Assembly (NCBI RefSeq): GCF_000189635.1 | Contig: NW_002476146.1 | Span: 62,001-126,000, forward strand | Reading direction: 5' to 3' | Source of the DNA: Tetrahymena thermophila SB210 | Taxonomy: Eukaryota; Ciliophora; Oligohymenophorea; Hymenostomatida; Tetrahymenidae | DNA: 64,000 bases | Shown here: positions 26,121 through 42,900 of the stretch, in pieces | How positions within the stretch are numbered: the first letter of the stretch is position 1 | Layout of the letters: every line of letters starts with the position of its first letter | Position numbers and translations under genes: made by a program | Notes under the pieces: model-generated | The model's input: only the letters and a program-made list of their open reading frames with translations | Databases searched by the model: none | Told to the model about the DNA's origin: nothing

Positions 26121-26910
26121 TCATTCTTATTTCTTTTGCTCTGTTTGAGGGATTTATTATTATTGCTAAGGAATTTGCTATTGCTCTTAAGTTTGGTTTT
26201 CATTTTTAGGTTAACTATCTTAATTTGCTTTTTATTATTATTATTATTATTATTACTGCTTTTATATTTTATTTATTTTTTATTCTTCCATTTTTTCTAC
26301 AATAATTTTGAATTCTTTTTCGATAATACCTGCCCAGTTAACGACATCTCCTAATTCCTATGTTAAAAATTAAATCTTTAAGAAAGTTTATTAACTTTTA
26401 ACAATACTTTCAATGCTCCATTCAAATCATCATATAATGCAGTCCATGATTAAACTTCCTTATAAAATTTACTAACTTCTGACTTTAACTCTTTAGTTTC
26501 TTTTTCTATAATTTTTTGATTGCTGTGTAGAACTTAAACATCCTATCATGTTATATTATCAAATTTATTTTTGTTAACAAGATAAATCTTCTATAAAATA
26601 AAATAATCTACGCTATTCACTCCAATTAGAACTTTTTTAGTTATGTTTTCAGACAATAATTTTATTTCCTTCTTTAAAAGTTCTTTTTTTATAAAAATAA
26701 GCCATCATTTTTAATAATCATGCAAACTAAATTAAAAAAAAAAGCTTCTTATTGCTTTTAAAAAGCTAAATTATATTTGATTTTCGCTTAAAAATACTTA
26801 TCATAATTTTGATTTGAATAAAAATTTATTTATTTAAAATAGCATTTACCATTTTCCTTTTCAACAGTCTTTTTAGACTTTTCGTATTCTTTGAGAATTC
26901 CGTCAAACAT
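26121..26910 (-). CDS. BLOC1S1/GCN5L1-like protein with polyQ tail
   Basis: Four exons in consistent phase (26850-26910, 26579-26682, 26408-26542, 26121-26357) give 178 residues. The C-terminal half carries the family signature: WTALYDDLNGALK followed by ELGDVVNWAGIIEKEF, closely matching animal FNQALKEIGDVENWARSIE. The N-terminal helix KEYEKSKKTVEKENELLKKE and SENITKKVLIGVNSVDYF match the usual coiled-coil core. Known members are subunits of BLOC-1/BORC, which position lysosome-related organelles, and also act in mitochondrial protein acetylation; either role is inference here. The tail beyond the family core is unusual: about 50 residues rich in Gln, including nine consecutive glutamines encoded by TAA codons (TTATTATTA... 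on the plus strand near 26236). The intron at 26543-26578 is only 36 bases, so that junction is less certain. Confidence 0.8.
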
Positions 26911-28263
26911 AAAATAATATCTTAACTAAAAATTTTGATAAAATTGTGATAAAAAAATAATATGCTTTACTTTAATTGAAAATATCTTTCTAAAATGCGT
27001 TTTATATATTATTTGACTTTATTTACATAGTAATATTTAAGTAATTATTGCAGTACATTAAAATTTTGAGCTGTTTGATTATTTATTAGATTACCTCAGT
27101 GGAATTTGTTGAAACATTTTAAATATTATTTCATTTTGTTTTAAAATGAACTTACTTATTTTTAGACTATCAATAAAAATGCAATAAGTATATATTTTTT
27201 TGATGAAATAAAAGGATAGATCTGATCCCTTTTGTGTATAAATAGTGTAATTTTTTAAACAAGAATCAAATATCTTAGAAAAAATCAAGAGAAAATAGAT
27301 ATGTACTTAAAACAGAAAAGTTGAAATAATCTAAATAAAATGATCTAATATAGCAGCGATATGCACTAAAGTTAATTCTTTTATTAATTAATTCTTTTAG
27401 AATTGAATAATAGGCAAAATATAAACAAAAATCAAATTAAATTTTTAATCTGCTTTTCTTCATAGAAAAATTTTCATCAAATCAAATCAAATCAATTTGC
27501 AAAATGCATAGTTTTGTATCTGACCAATTTATTTTTTTTATTGAATTGAATGATGAGAATAGCTATGAATTTTTGGAAATTAAATTCTCAAATAAACTTA
27601 CTAAAATATATTTTATTACTCTGTTTGTACTTTTTATTTAGAGTTTTAAAAGTTAAGCAAGTAAAATACAACAAAGTAAATAAGTAGAAAATTTCTAATT
27701 CTTTTATTTTATAAGTAAACAAAAATGAAATTTAACTTGGAATAATAGCTAATTTTTTACTCTAATCGGTATCAAATGTAAGTAAATTATCTTGTTTTAA
27801 GTATGGGATTATAAATTAAAGATAAGCGGCGCAGTGAGGCTTTAATTAATATTGACAGTGGAAAAGGCGATATTAAAAATAAATAAATGAATGAATAAGT
27901 TCAAACAGAAATAATTTAATAAACCAGTCTATCTATTTATTTATTAATGCAGTGAATGAGCGAGTATTTGTTTATTTATTTAATTAATATTGTGAGTGTG
28001 CATTGATGCATGATGAATGTGTTTGTTTGTTTGTTTATCTTAATATCTATTTATCTTTCTTTGTTTATTTGTTAAGTTATGCATATTTAGATATAAATAA
28101 ATTAGAAATTATATATTTATTTTTTCTTGAAATTTTTACAAGTCAAAAACTATCTATCTATCTAACTAAATAAATAAATAAGCAAGAACGGCAATATAGA
28201 GATAGAATACACATTACTAATTTAGATTAACAAATAAATAGAAGAAACAACAATATTTGATTT
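26911..28263. other. Divergent intergenic region with tetranucleotide repeats
   Basis: Lies between the divergent BLOC1S1-like and kinase genes. From about 27880 to 28200 it contains imperfect tetranucleotide runs (AAAT, TTTG, TATC and TATT types). A small GC-richer patch (GCGGCGCAGTGAGG) occurs at about 27827-27840. No coding exon recognised; it probably contains both promoters and the kinase 5' leader. Confidence 0.55.
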
Positions 28264-32397
<4,134 letters not shown>

Positions 32398-33277
32398 TCT
32401 GCCTAAATTGGAACCTTTATCAGGCGACTGCATTATTAAAATCCATTTTTCATTTAGAAAAAAAACAATAAACTTTTAATCAATAAATTCTCAAAATAAA
32501 AAAAATCTTCCAATTAACTCAAGCTATCAATAAATAAATAAATAAATAAAAATTACCAATCATCAAATCCAACAATCAACCAAAAATACAATTTACTTCT
32601 AATTCTTTTTGTTACATATTAATATACATAATTAAAATATTAAATTTATATTTATCTATTATCATTAATTAATTTATTTATGTGTATGATTACCTTTTAA
32701 AATCTTCCTTTCTTCTTTTAGTTATCAATCAGTTCATTCTTACTTTCATTGATTCATTTGTTGGTTTTATAATTTTCAAAAATATATATCAAAAATGAAA
32801 AAATTGCAAATATATTTTATTAAATAGCTATTAATAGAAATCTTTAATATTCTAAGTTTTATTTAGAAAATACAAAAAAAAAAAAATCAATTATAACTTA
32901 ATTTCATATTATATATAGTTATTATAATGTAGTGTTTTAAAAAAAATATATTGCACATTGATTTACTGAAAATTCTCATTAATTTAGCCCTCAACCCCTC
33001 CTAATTTTTAAATATTTTTTTGTAATGAATTTAAAAAAATAAAAAATAATTTTAAAAATAAATGCCATAATTTATTAGAATTTATAGCGTATGAGTTTAG
33101 AAAGTTCTTTATCAAATTGAATAAGTAATAGATATAATTCAGAAAATTTTAGAAAATAAAAGGAAATAAAATCATTGGTGTGTTTGAAATTAAACAAAGT
33201 TATCAATTAAATATATCTAATTCTGTCAAAATTTAAGTATTAAAAACAAAAGATATTTATAAATTTAATAAAATACA
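32398..33277. other. Intergenic AT-rich region
   Basis: Spacer between two plus-strand genes. It has an AATA-type tetranucleotide run near 32532-32550 and A-runs near 32875; no gene seen. Confidence 0.55.
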
Positions 33278-34977
33278 ATGAGTTTTAGATAATTTTTAGG
33301 GTTAGGTAAAAACATTTTTAGAAGTGGAGAATTCAAAAAAAAAGCAATTTTAGGAGCTGGAGTTTGTTTAACAGCAGGAGGATTTATCTATTAATCTATT
33401 TTAGCAAATGAATACCCTGAAACAATAGTTTATTCATGGGGTTATGGAGGATTTGGATAACTAGGATTATAAAATGAAAATAATTACTATACTCCTACTG
33501 AAATAGAGGTATTAACTGATAAAAAAATCAAGAAAGTAGAGGCAGGAAAATCAATATCTATGGCATTAACACATAATGGTACACTATTTTAAAACATTTA
33601 AGCTTATAAAAAGTTAGAAATGCTTGTTTTTCAACAAATATTTTTCAAAAAAGACTATTAAACTCGTAATAGTTATTGTTTCATTTAAAATTAACTTTTA
33701 TTATGTAGGAGAAGTATACTCTTGGGGTAAAAATAAAGGAGGTATTCTAGGACATGAAGATCGTTTAAGCTTTAATATGACTCAACCAGAGAGAATTGAA
33801 AAATTATTAGGAAAAAAGATAAAGTAGATTTCTTGTGGATAATTCCATATGGCTGCAGTGACAGAAGATGGAGAGGTTTATACATGGGGAAACAAAGAAT
33901 TTGGCAAATTAGGTCATGAAGAAGAATTAAAATAAGAATAAAAGATTAAAATTAAACGTGGCAATCTCTCTCATGATTACTTGTAAGATAGCATGCTTCC
34001 TTAAAAAATTGAGTCTTTGGGTAATATCAAAGCCAAATAAGTTGCTTGTGGAATTTAATTTACAGTCGTACTTAGTGAAGATGGAAAAGTAAATATTTTA
34101 AGCTAATCATATAGAAGAAAATTATTAATTTAATAAAAGGTATACACTTTTGGATATAATTAATATGGATCATTAGGTTATGTTTCTGATTAAAATAGTG
34201 TTACAACTCCATAACTCATTAAGGATTTAAATGATATTGTTAAAATTAGTGCTGGCTATAGCTTTTGTGCAGCTATCACAAAATAGGGAAAGTAAATGCA
34301 TCTCATTTTATAATAGAAATTTAAATTAAAAAAATTATATTATATTATATCAACAGGCTTTACACTTGGGGAAACAATAGAAATGGTTAGTTGGGTAATA
34401 GTTAAAGCTTATATTAAACAAAACCCTCCATAGTTACTGGTTTTGGCAGTTAAAACTCTATTGTTGATGTTTCTTGTGGTGATAATTTCATTGCAGCTCT
34501 TACTTAATAGGGATAATTATATACGTATAGCAATGTTTTTTTAACTAATACATTAATTTATAATTAAATTGATTTTCAATATTATAAACAGTTGGGGTTT
34601 CGGAGGTGATGGATAGCTAGGTCATGGTAACAAAAGCGATTTATATGCACCAAGACATGTTGAATTTAAATAAAAAATTATTAAAATTGCTTGTGGAGGT
34701 TCACATGCAGCATTCATTACTGAAGATAATTAGCTTTATTAGTTTGGTAGAGGAAGTGAAGTAATACATTTAATCATTTTAATTTGATATAATTATAACT
34801 ATACTATTTTTCAAGGGTTAATTGGGTATTGGATAAAACGTAGCAAGTGAAGCATCTATTAGATCAACACCAAATTTAGTTCAATATTTTAAGGGTAAAT
34901 AAGTTGTTGATGTTACTTGCGGAGGAGAACACACAATAGCTATAACTTAAGAATTTTAGAAGCCAAATAAAAAATGA
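33278..34977 (+). CDS. RCC1-repeat protein with N-terminal membrane segment
   Basis: Six exons (33278-33578, 33709-34088, 34140-34291, 34357-34524, 34592-34760, 34816-34977) join in phase to 443 residues. The body is built of RCC1 (beta-propeller) repeats: recurring blades such as VYSWGYGGFGQLGL, VYSWGKNKGGILGHE, VYTWGNKEFGKLGHE, VYTFGYNQYGSLG and YTWGFGGDGQLGHG, each followed by a VACG/ISCG strand, about six to seven in all. Before the propeller is a hydrophobic stretch, AILGAGVCLTAGGFIYQSIL (residues about 24-43), preceded by basic residues, which suggests a membrane anchor or mitochondrial inner-membrane targeting, as in the RCC1-like mitochondrial proteins. Classical RCC1 is the Ran exchange factor, but the membrane segment argues for a different job here. 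Precise role not determined. Confidence 0.88.
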
Positions 34978-35932
34978 AATAGCAAATTTAATTGATATTT
35001 TCATTAAAATAAATTTTAAATTAATTTTAATATGTAATTCTGTTTTTGTAATTCTAAAAAGTATTCAAAGGTTATTTTTTAAAATTGAATATGTATCAAA
35101 TAGATTTTTGTTTCAATTTAATCAAAAAGATAAAAAGGGATGTAACTTCTTACAATAAATCACTTGAGCTATTTTTTTTTAATTTTTGCACAAAATTTAT
35201 AAATAAATATTTTGATGATATACTCACTCACTATTTTTCATTTAATATTTCAAAATATATCAGAAAATAAATTTTTTATATATACATTATCTTTAATTTA
35301 ATTATGTTTATATCTAAATATTATTTAAATCATTGCTAATAAACAGGGATGATTACTTTTTAGTATTGCAAAGAGCTTTATTTACTTTAAATTTCTTGAT
35401 AAAATTCTAAAGTTTTAAATATTTATTATATTACGCTTTCAGAAAATTAAAAGTGTATATAAATAATATAAAATAAAAATATGTTTTTTATTTATAAAAT
35501 TGTTTATAAATAATACAATAAAATTTATTAATTTCCTTAACGTATCTTTCTATTCAATAAAAGTAGATGAAAGTGAAAATTTTAATTAATTAGTTTAAAA
35601 TTTCAAAATTAACAATTTATTTTATAGTAAAAATTTTGAGTTTGAAAAACCAATAAAATATAACACGAAAAATTCGAATACATAAATTTTGTGATTTACA
35701 TGAACTTAGCTTGATTTTGTATGTTAGAGTGAATTACTTGTTTGTAATTTATAATTTATCTTAGTTGTTAAATGATAAACAACTATTTTATATTTACTAA
35801 AACCTTCCTAAAAGTAAGAGCAGCTCTTTTTTCAAGAACAAATTAACATTCCTGAAGTTTTTTATATTAATAAGCTAACTTTTATCATGAGATTTAAAAT
35901 AGAAGTAATTTTATATGAGTGGACTTAAGCTA
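34978..35932. other. Convergent intergenic region
   Basis: Spacer between the 3' ends of the RCC1 and TMBIM-like genes. A/T-rich, no supported gene. Confidence 0.55.
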
Positions 35933-36784
35933 TCAAGATCTTGTGTAGGAGACAATAGCAATCTTGGAAATCATGTTGGCTAAACGGAGGAAAAGAGTAA
36001 ATAAATTTAAGAAGAAAGCAATAGAGCCAACAACTGGATCTTCACGTGACCACTCTGTTTTAGCTCCACTGATAACAGTTTCGTTTTCCCAAATGACGTA
36101 ATAACCGAAAAGGATTGCTAAAGTGCTAAGGACGTATATAGTTTGCATTCCAATTTGAGTAAAGATTTCCATTTTAAGAGTGACTAATAGAACGCTTCCT
36201 ATAATGAATATAGAAGCATTTTAGAAGGTGATAATACCAAAACAAAGCAAAGCATGAAGGAAAAGGCCGAAAGTTAAATAAGCCAATACTACAAAAGTAT
36301 GATGGAAATTGCTTGAATATTTAGCATCAAAATAAGAGAAAAGAACACCAAAAGCAAGAGTGTATAAAATATAGGATACGTAGTTAACAATTGGGCGTGA
36401 AAGTTAAGATTTTTACAAGAATGCACCCAAACTCAAAACAATTGTTACGATTAAACAGAAAACGAAGGTGAATCCAGTGGTGTTTAAAACCCATGAGCGG
36501 TAATTGACTGAATATTCTGCTTGGTGGGTGAAGAAGGTGGTTACCAAAATCTAGAAAAATACTGCGAGATACAACTTTCTGAGATAAGTAACTCTGCTTT
36601 GTGGTTCGTTTGGAATAAATTGTTCCTCCTCATATGGCTTAGCACTAACCATTTAGGAATTCTTGACAGGGCTGTTTTGCTAAAAGTTTCTATCTGGTTA
36701 ACTTGCTTGGTAGCTGTTTCCGTAATAGCCACCGCCTCCATATTGGCTTTGTACAAACTACATAGGTTGATTAAAGGTTGACAT
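35933..36784 (-). CDS. TMBIM/Bax-inhibitor-1-like (LFG family) membrane protein
   Basis: Intronless frame of 283 residues. The first 65 residues are hydrophilic with Gly/Tyr/Gln (SQYGGGGYYGNSYQ), like the Pro/Gly/Tyr-rich tails of LFG proteins. Then RVTYLRKLYLAVFFQILVTT begins the first helix in the position of the family's RKVY-L signature. About seven hydrophobic helices follow, e.g. GFTFVFCLIVTIVLSLGAF, YISYILYTLAFG-type segment, ASIFIIGSVLLVTL, IYVLSTLAILFGYYVIW. The C-terminal DPVVGSIAFFLNLFTLFLRL corresponds to the D-A-L-Y-DI/NLF block of the family. Members are ER/Golgi calcium-leak channels that modulate cell death. Codons use more G and C in third positions (GTC, ACC, TTC, CTC) than neighbours, suggesting strong expression. 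Family confidence is high, subfamily lower. Confidence 0.85.
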
Positions 36785-37919
36785 TTCTCTTTCTAATTTT
36801 GTTGTTGAAATACTTTCTAAAATCTGTTATAATAAATTTTATAATTGATTGATTGAATATTCTTGTTTTTTATTCCTTTCTAATATAAATGCAAAATTTA
36901 TTTATTTATTTTGTTGTTATATATAAAATTCTTAATTTATTTATTTATCTATTTACTTGTTTTTCTTATAATTTTGTTTGCATGCATGCTTGTTAGCTTG
37001 TTTTCTTTCAGTGCCTTATCTATCTATCTATCGTTTTTTTTTTCAAAAATCGTAAGATCATTCTATGTATATTATAGATTGAATGAACTACTAAAAATAT
37101 TAATAGTTTTTATTTTTATTTTATTTTTATTGAACATTGTAATATATCTTAATACTTTAACTGCACCAAAATATAATAATAGTTAGATACTCCTTTTTTA
37201 TAAATGTATATTAAATAAAAATATAAAATAATATTTTTGTGATGATTTCATTTATTTTTTCTAAACTAAATTTTATTAAATATTATAAGCATAAATTTTA
37301 CTTAAGAAAGAAATTTAATATTTTATTTTATTGCTGCTCAATAAAAAATATTATTTTGAATTGTATAAAAATTCCAAGAAAGTGCTTTTTATAAATAATT
37401 CAAATTGTTTGAGTATATTTTTGTTATTTTAAATTTTTGATAAAAATATTTTATTTGAAAATACATTTTTTAAAAATAGAAAAAACATTGTAATTGAATA
37501 AATTAAAAAATCATGTAATTTAATTGAATTTAGTTCTTGAAAATTATCTTTTTAAAATCAAAGCCTGAAGGCATTATTTAGAATATAAAATGTATCTTTG
37601 TTTGCCTCTAAATAATTAATTAAAGTTTTATTTTAAAAAGAAGAAGACATTAAAAATAAACATTTTATGAAAGATAAATGTGTAATTATTGCATTTTAAA
37701 AGAACAAATCCTACATGTGAGAGCAAATAAATGATTGAATTGTTTTTGATTTTTGGTTGGAAGCGTATAGACATTTAATTTGATATAAAACACCCATACG
37801 TACTTGCTAAAGATTTTATTACAAAGAAGCATTTATTTATTTATTTGCTATCTTTTGTGTATACTTTTGAAAGTGTTAATTTGTATTTATTTAATATTGG
37901 ATATTATTATATAAATAAA
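36785..37919. other. Intergenic AT-rich region
   Basis: Upstream of the TMBIM-like gene and downstream of the small membrane protein gene. T-rich with short TATC and ATTT tetranucleotide repeats at 36900-37035; no protein-like exon supported. Confidence 0.5.
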
Positions 37920-38553
37920 TCAATCGTCACCACCTTCATCACCACCTTCTTCTAAATCACCATAAGCAGGGACCTAATGCTTTGGTTCTTAGGTATCTTA
38001 CCTATTTATTAAATAAAACATGTGAATTAAAACATTTTCTTATATAGCTTTGCAATTTATTATAGCTAATTTTGCTTGCTTATTTTATAATATTTTAAAT
38101 TGTGCTGCTATCTTTTGTACAAAAAAGTTTAAGATTAATAAAATATATTTTACCAGTCGTAAGTCTTAGGTAATTCGTAAAATTGGTAGAAGAGAGCCCA
38201 ACCGAGTAAGAAGGAAACGGTTCTAAATAAGAATTCTATTTTATAAAAATAATTGCTATTGCTTAATTCCTAAAGATGTTTTTTTCGATCTAATTTTATG
38301 CTAATTAATAAATGAATTAATTACAGCGAGAATTTTGGTAATTAAGTTCGTTGTGGAGAGCTTCTAATTCGTTTACGTATTCAAGGTTCTTGGCTTCATG
38401 AGGAGAATTGCTAATATACCACATTCTCAAATCGTAAGCCTTGGTAAGATTATCGAAATTTTGCTTGAAAGGCAAATTTTCAAACTTTCTATGTTATAAA
38501 CCAGCTTAAATAATATTGCCTCTGTTGGTTCTTTACAAATATTTCCAAATCAT
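37920..38553 (-). CDS. Small single-pass membrane protein, possibly mitochondrial
   Basis: Three exons (38325-38553, 38154-38235, 37920-38001) in consistent phase encode 130 residues. The N-terminus (MIWKYLQRTNRGNIIQAGLQ) is basic and free of acidic residues, compatible with mitochondrial import. The middle contains AYDLRMWYISNSPHEAKNLE and a helical ELEALHNELNY. One membrane span, FRTVSFLLGWALFYQFYELP, follows, and the tail is strongly acidic (GDLEEGGDEGGDD). The size, single span and tail resemble accessory subunits of the respiratory chain in ciliates, but I recognise no named family. Codon use is GC-richer in third positions than most genes here (AAC, CTT, TAC, GCC), again suggesting high expression. 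The call as a real gene is firm; the location is inference. Confidence 0.75.
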
Positions 38554-39050
38554 TCTTCCTTTATTTTTCTCTTTCCCTTGTTTAATTTTTTGATTTATTA
38601 ATAAATTATCATTAATGTTTCCTTTTATTTTCAATATTCTCTATTAAGTAATTAGTTAGTGAGTGAGTGCAATTTATTTATTTAATTCTTTTCTTCTGTT
38701 TGTTTGTTGCAGTATCTTACTTGTCTCTCTTTCTTTATGAATTTTATTATTTTCATTGTAAACAATATCTTTTCCATCACCTTGTTGTTTCTTAATATTA
38801 TTTATATAAATAAATAAACATATCTCATAAAATCTATTATTTAATCCATTCAATATGATCACTTAGAAATATTTTAATTTTCTCTACTGCAATATTTGAC
38901 ATTAGAAGCATTCAATAGATTTTAAATTTTAATTTTATGAAAATAACTAGGTAGAATTAACACTTTCAAATAATTGATAAGCAAATATAAAAACATGTAC
39001 AATATAGATAATTTAATATTTAGTTATATTCTACTATTTCTGATGCTAAC
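38554..39050. other. Intergenic spacer
   Basis: T-rich spacer between two minus-strand genes; short GTTT/GAGT repeats near 38655-38710. No gene seen. Confidence 0.55.
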
Positions 39051-39765
39051 TCAACGCTTTACTTTCTCAAATACTGGTTCTTTGTCATTCTTTAGGTAAG
39101 GGTTCATTTCTCTCTCACCAGGTGCATATAAATTCTCTTCCTCAATAATACTTTTAGGACGACCTTTACCTTACCATACAGGCCCGCCAAAGTGTTGTCT
39201 GTCCATCAACTCTTTGTGTCTTTTTAAATCTTCGGGATCGACATTTGCTGCAAACCAGTTCGACCAATCAACAAATTCCCTTTTTATTGCTTCTCCTTTA
39301 ACTAATTTACCATCTTTCATGATATATGTACCTAAGTATAATTTTTAAAAAGTAATTGCTAAATATTAAGAGCATTTAAAAGACAACAAAAATAAAAAAA
39401 TAAATACCTGCTCCTATTTTTTGATTTTTTTCTTCATCAGTTTATTCAATTAAATTTTCAATTTCTGAATTATGAAGCATTTTGTCTGCTTCTTTATTGG
39501 AAATTTCTTTATCAGAAGACTACTCTTAATTTTGTTATTCTACTTGGTTAATTATATTAGGATATGCTAATTTAAAGAAGTTTATTTTATACTAAAGATC
39601 TTTCTAAAGTTTCAACAAATCATCTTTGCTATTTGGATTATATTTCTTGATTAACTCCTGCATTTACAATTTGTTTAAATCCTATTTTGTTGCAGGAAGC
39701 TTGTTAATTATTTAATGCACTGAACTAAGCAATACCCTAACTTGAGTTTTTAGAATTTAGCACAT
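39051..39765 (-). CDS. Hypothetical 212-residue protein with conserved-looking C-terminal block
   Basis: Two exons (39408-39765 and 39051-39331) joined in phase 1. The N-terminal half is helical and basic (VRVLLSSVHQIINKLPATKQ; LIKKYNPNSKDDLLKLQKDL), followed by a Gln/Glu-rich linker. The C-terminal half is compact and looks conserved: EFVDWSNWFAANVDPEDLKR, LMDRQHFGGPVWQGKGRPKS and NLYAPGEREMNPYLKN. The N-terminal helices loosely recall LYR-type mitochondrial assembly proteins and the VWQGKG block loosely recalls NDUFAF2-like factors, but neither match is strong enough to name. No membrane segment. It is transcribed in the same direction as its neighbours on both sides, with only 213 bases before the next upstream gene's stop. 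Confidence 0.75.
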
Positions 39766-39978
39766 GTTTATAAATATTTATATTAATAAATTCTATTTTT
39801 AGATCTTTCTCGTAAATGAAAAAAATATTTATTTAATTAATTTGCATGAATATCTTTTATCAATAGTCTTAAAATTTAATATAAAAAATCATTCAAATTA
39901 AAAATATTAAACTAAAATCTTGTTTGATTGATTGAGAATTAAAAATTAAGTACTAAAACACATACAAATTAAAATAAA

Positions 39979-42900
39979 TCAGCAATTAGAAATAGTATTT
40001 AGCATCTAATTGTAAGATTGATAAACATTTATTAGATCTTAAGTTAAAGCCAATTGCTACTAGAACAGCTCTGGTGTATACTCCTCAGTAATCTTTTTGC
40101 ACATTTTTAATTCTTATTAAGGTTATTAATTCGCTTGAATTATTTCATTTTGATCCTTTTATTCTTCTTCTTAATTAGCATTTAAGTTTATATTTCTATC
40201 TTCTAAGCCATCTATTATACCCAAAGCAATAACTTTGTCTCCTTCATTTAGCTAAGTATAAAATGGTGGAGGATTTAGCAATAAACAGTCTGCATTAAGC
40301 TTAAGAATGTCAACTTATTCTTACAAGAGATGTCCCTTGATCTTTTTATTTTGGTCTTTTTTATTTATTTAATTTGTTAAAAAATAACATTTTTTTAATT
40401 AAAATAATTATTTTTCAATCTTTTAAACAAGTTTATTATTTTTATAAAAACAAACTAATTTTGATTCTTTAAAAGGAATAATTAATTGACTTAAAAGTTA
40501 ATAAAATGAATAAAATTCAAATTTATTTACGTTCAAAATAGAAATTATCATTCTATTGATCTAATTTTTGTTTCTGATTATCTTTTTCTGAGATATTATC
40601 TTCATCTTCTTAGTGAATATCATACATTTATTAGAGACTTGGCTACTAGATTTATTAAGCCTTCTTCTAAATACACAATGCAATAAAAGGTCTTTTTCTG
40701 TTTAAAAAGTGGTATTGCAAATCACCAAAATACTTAATCTCCTAGATTATTTATATTCAATTTATAAAAGTGTTTAGAATAAATTTTTTTTTACTTTTGC
40801 ACACCTTTTTGTAATGGTGAAAGTATAGAGTCCTCCTTTGTATTTCTCGTTTCCTCCAAGGAAGGATTAAGATGGCATGGCTGATTAAGGTTCAAATTAT
40901 TTGTTGGCTACATTTTCATTTAGTGCTGATAAATTTGAGTTTTGTTCTTAATTATTCTGATTAGATCTAACAGATATACTTGCTATTTACATTATCAAAC
41001 TAGAAACTGATTTTTCATAATATATCAACGTGTTCATAGAATGGAAGAGAATAGGTTCTAATATGGTATTGCCACTTGTTATTTATGGCCAATACATCCA
41101 TGTTAGCTTTTATTAAAATGGTCTTCTGTCTAATATATCCAAATACTTTTCATCATTTAATGTAAGTAAAATCTTTTAACTAGGATAAAATTCTTAAACT
41201 AATCTATAAAATTTAAATAGCTTAATATCATCAAGATTTGTTAAGTCAGAAGTTAAACGGATAACAACCTTTTCTGAAGATTAAATATTAAGCATTCTTA
41301 GGTGTTGCTCTAGCTTCAAGCTGCATTAAATAAAGAATAAATTTCTTTGGTCCTTAAGTCTTGTTGGCATTGACTTTAATATGAAAATGAATAATGAAAT
41401 TTTTAAATAGAAAAATTTTGTATTACATGGAAAGGTTCTTCTTAGAGGAATACAAGTACTCTATTTTAATTTGCTTTACGAATATTATAATAAATATCAA
41501 TAATATCTTCTTCAGTGACTCCAGCCAGTATCACATGATTTGTAAGATTTAAAATTCTAGGGTTATCATACAAATTAACATATGTTGTATCTTAGTCAAC
41601 ATCAGTACTTCTAGCCTAAGTTATTTGAGCATGTATCATTTCGTTTAAAATCTCGTTAGCAATAGTAATTTATAATGAAGGCTATTCAAAGTTTTAGTCA
41701 AAAAATTATTTTGCCTAAATATTTAAATTCTTGAAGAAATTAACAGATGCTTCATTTTGTGCTATAAATAGCCCCTTTTATTTATAAAAGAATTTTATAA
41801 GATAAATAATAAAATTATTTTTTTTACCTTATCTCCTTCTTTAATCCTATAGTGGCCAGGATTCGGATAAACTTTCTTCATATATTCATAGAAAATTATT
41901 ATAGATATTTATTACATTAATTAATTTACCTTTGACTATTTTGACTTCACTCCCAATAGAATTATTCTGATTTCATTTTGACCAGTGTGATTATTTTGGT
42001 TTTGTTCGTTTGATTAAGAGTTTGTGTATTAAAATCTTTTCATTTTTTAATATTAATTTAAGTTTTAAATATTAATTTAATATTTTACAGGTATAAGAAC
42101 TTGGCTACGTTCACAAAACTCTCACCAATCAAAAATGGAGGGAAAGGAAAACAGTAAAATTAGTTCTTTGAGCCTTAATAATAATCTATTAAAGTATTTT
42201 TAATAACAGGCTGAATCTCTTAATCTTCTCCTAATCCCTCAAAAAAGTTAAGAGAATACTAATTAATTTTATCTTTGTTAAACAAGAGCATTTAAAGTAA
42301 TGAGCCTACACCATCATTTTCTATTGATTATGTTAAACAGTAATTCATGTATTTTTTTCTGCAGTTAATTCTTTATATAAAATTTTTAGAGGAGTCAAGT
42401 AACTTTGTTTCATTTAGAATTAAATCTGTAGTAAAATAAACATAAATTTTGAGATCAGGAAATCTATTTATTTTAAAAATAAATTCATATTATTTAGATA
42501 GTCTTAATTTTAATTTACTATTTTTTTATTAAGCTTAGAGAAAAAATCATATTTCTCTCTGAATTTTAAGCATCACTTTCTTTGTCTTCATAGTTAAAGC
42601 ACATTAAACAGCTTGCCTTAATTTATTTTTATAATTAAATATTTCGAAATCCTTCAACAAAATTAAATTTATAATTACTGTACTAAGTCCAGCTTTTTTT
42701 ATCCATTACAAATTATTTTCCAAAGATTAAACAATGATGTATCTAATTTTGTGTATTTTGTAGCTAATTTTTAAGCTTTCGAATTTTATATATGAATTAG
42801 GGTCATGCTTTGGTGGTGTGGTTGACACAAATACAATCTTTTTGTTGAATTTACTTTTCTATTTGTTATTTTTATTAATAAAATTAGTTTTTTCTCTCTT

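Noticed and set aside
36521-36781. 86-codon plus-strand frame opposite the TMBIM-like N-terminus
   Set aside because: It is the antisense of a well-supported exon with family motifs.
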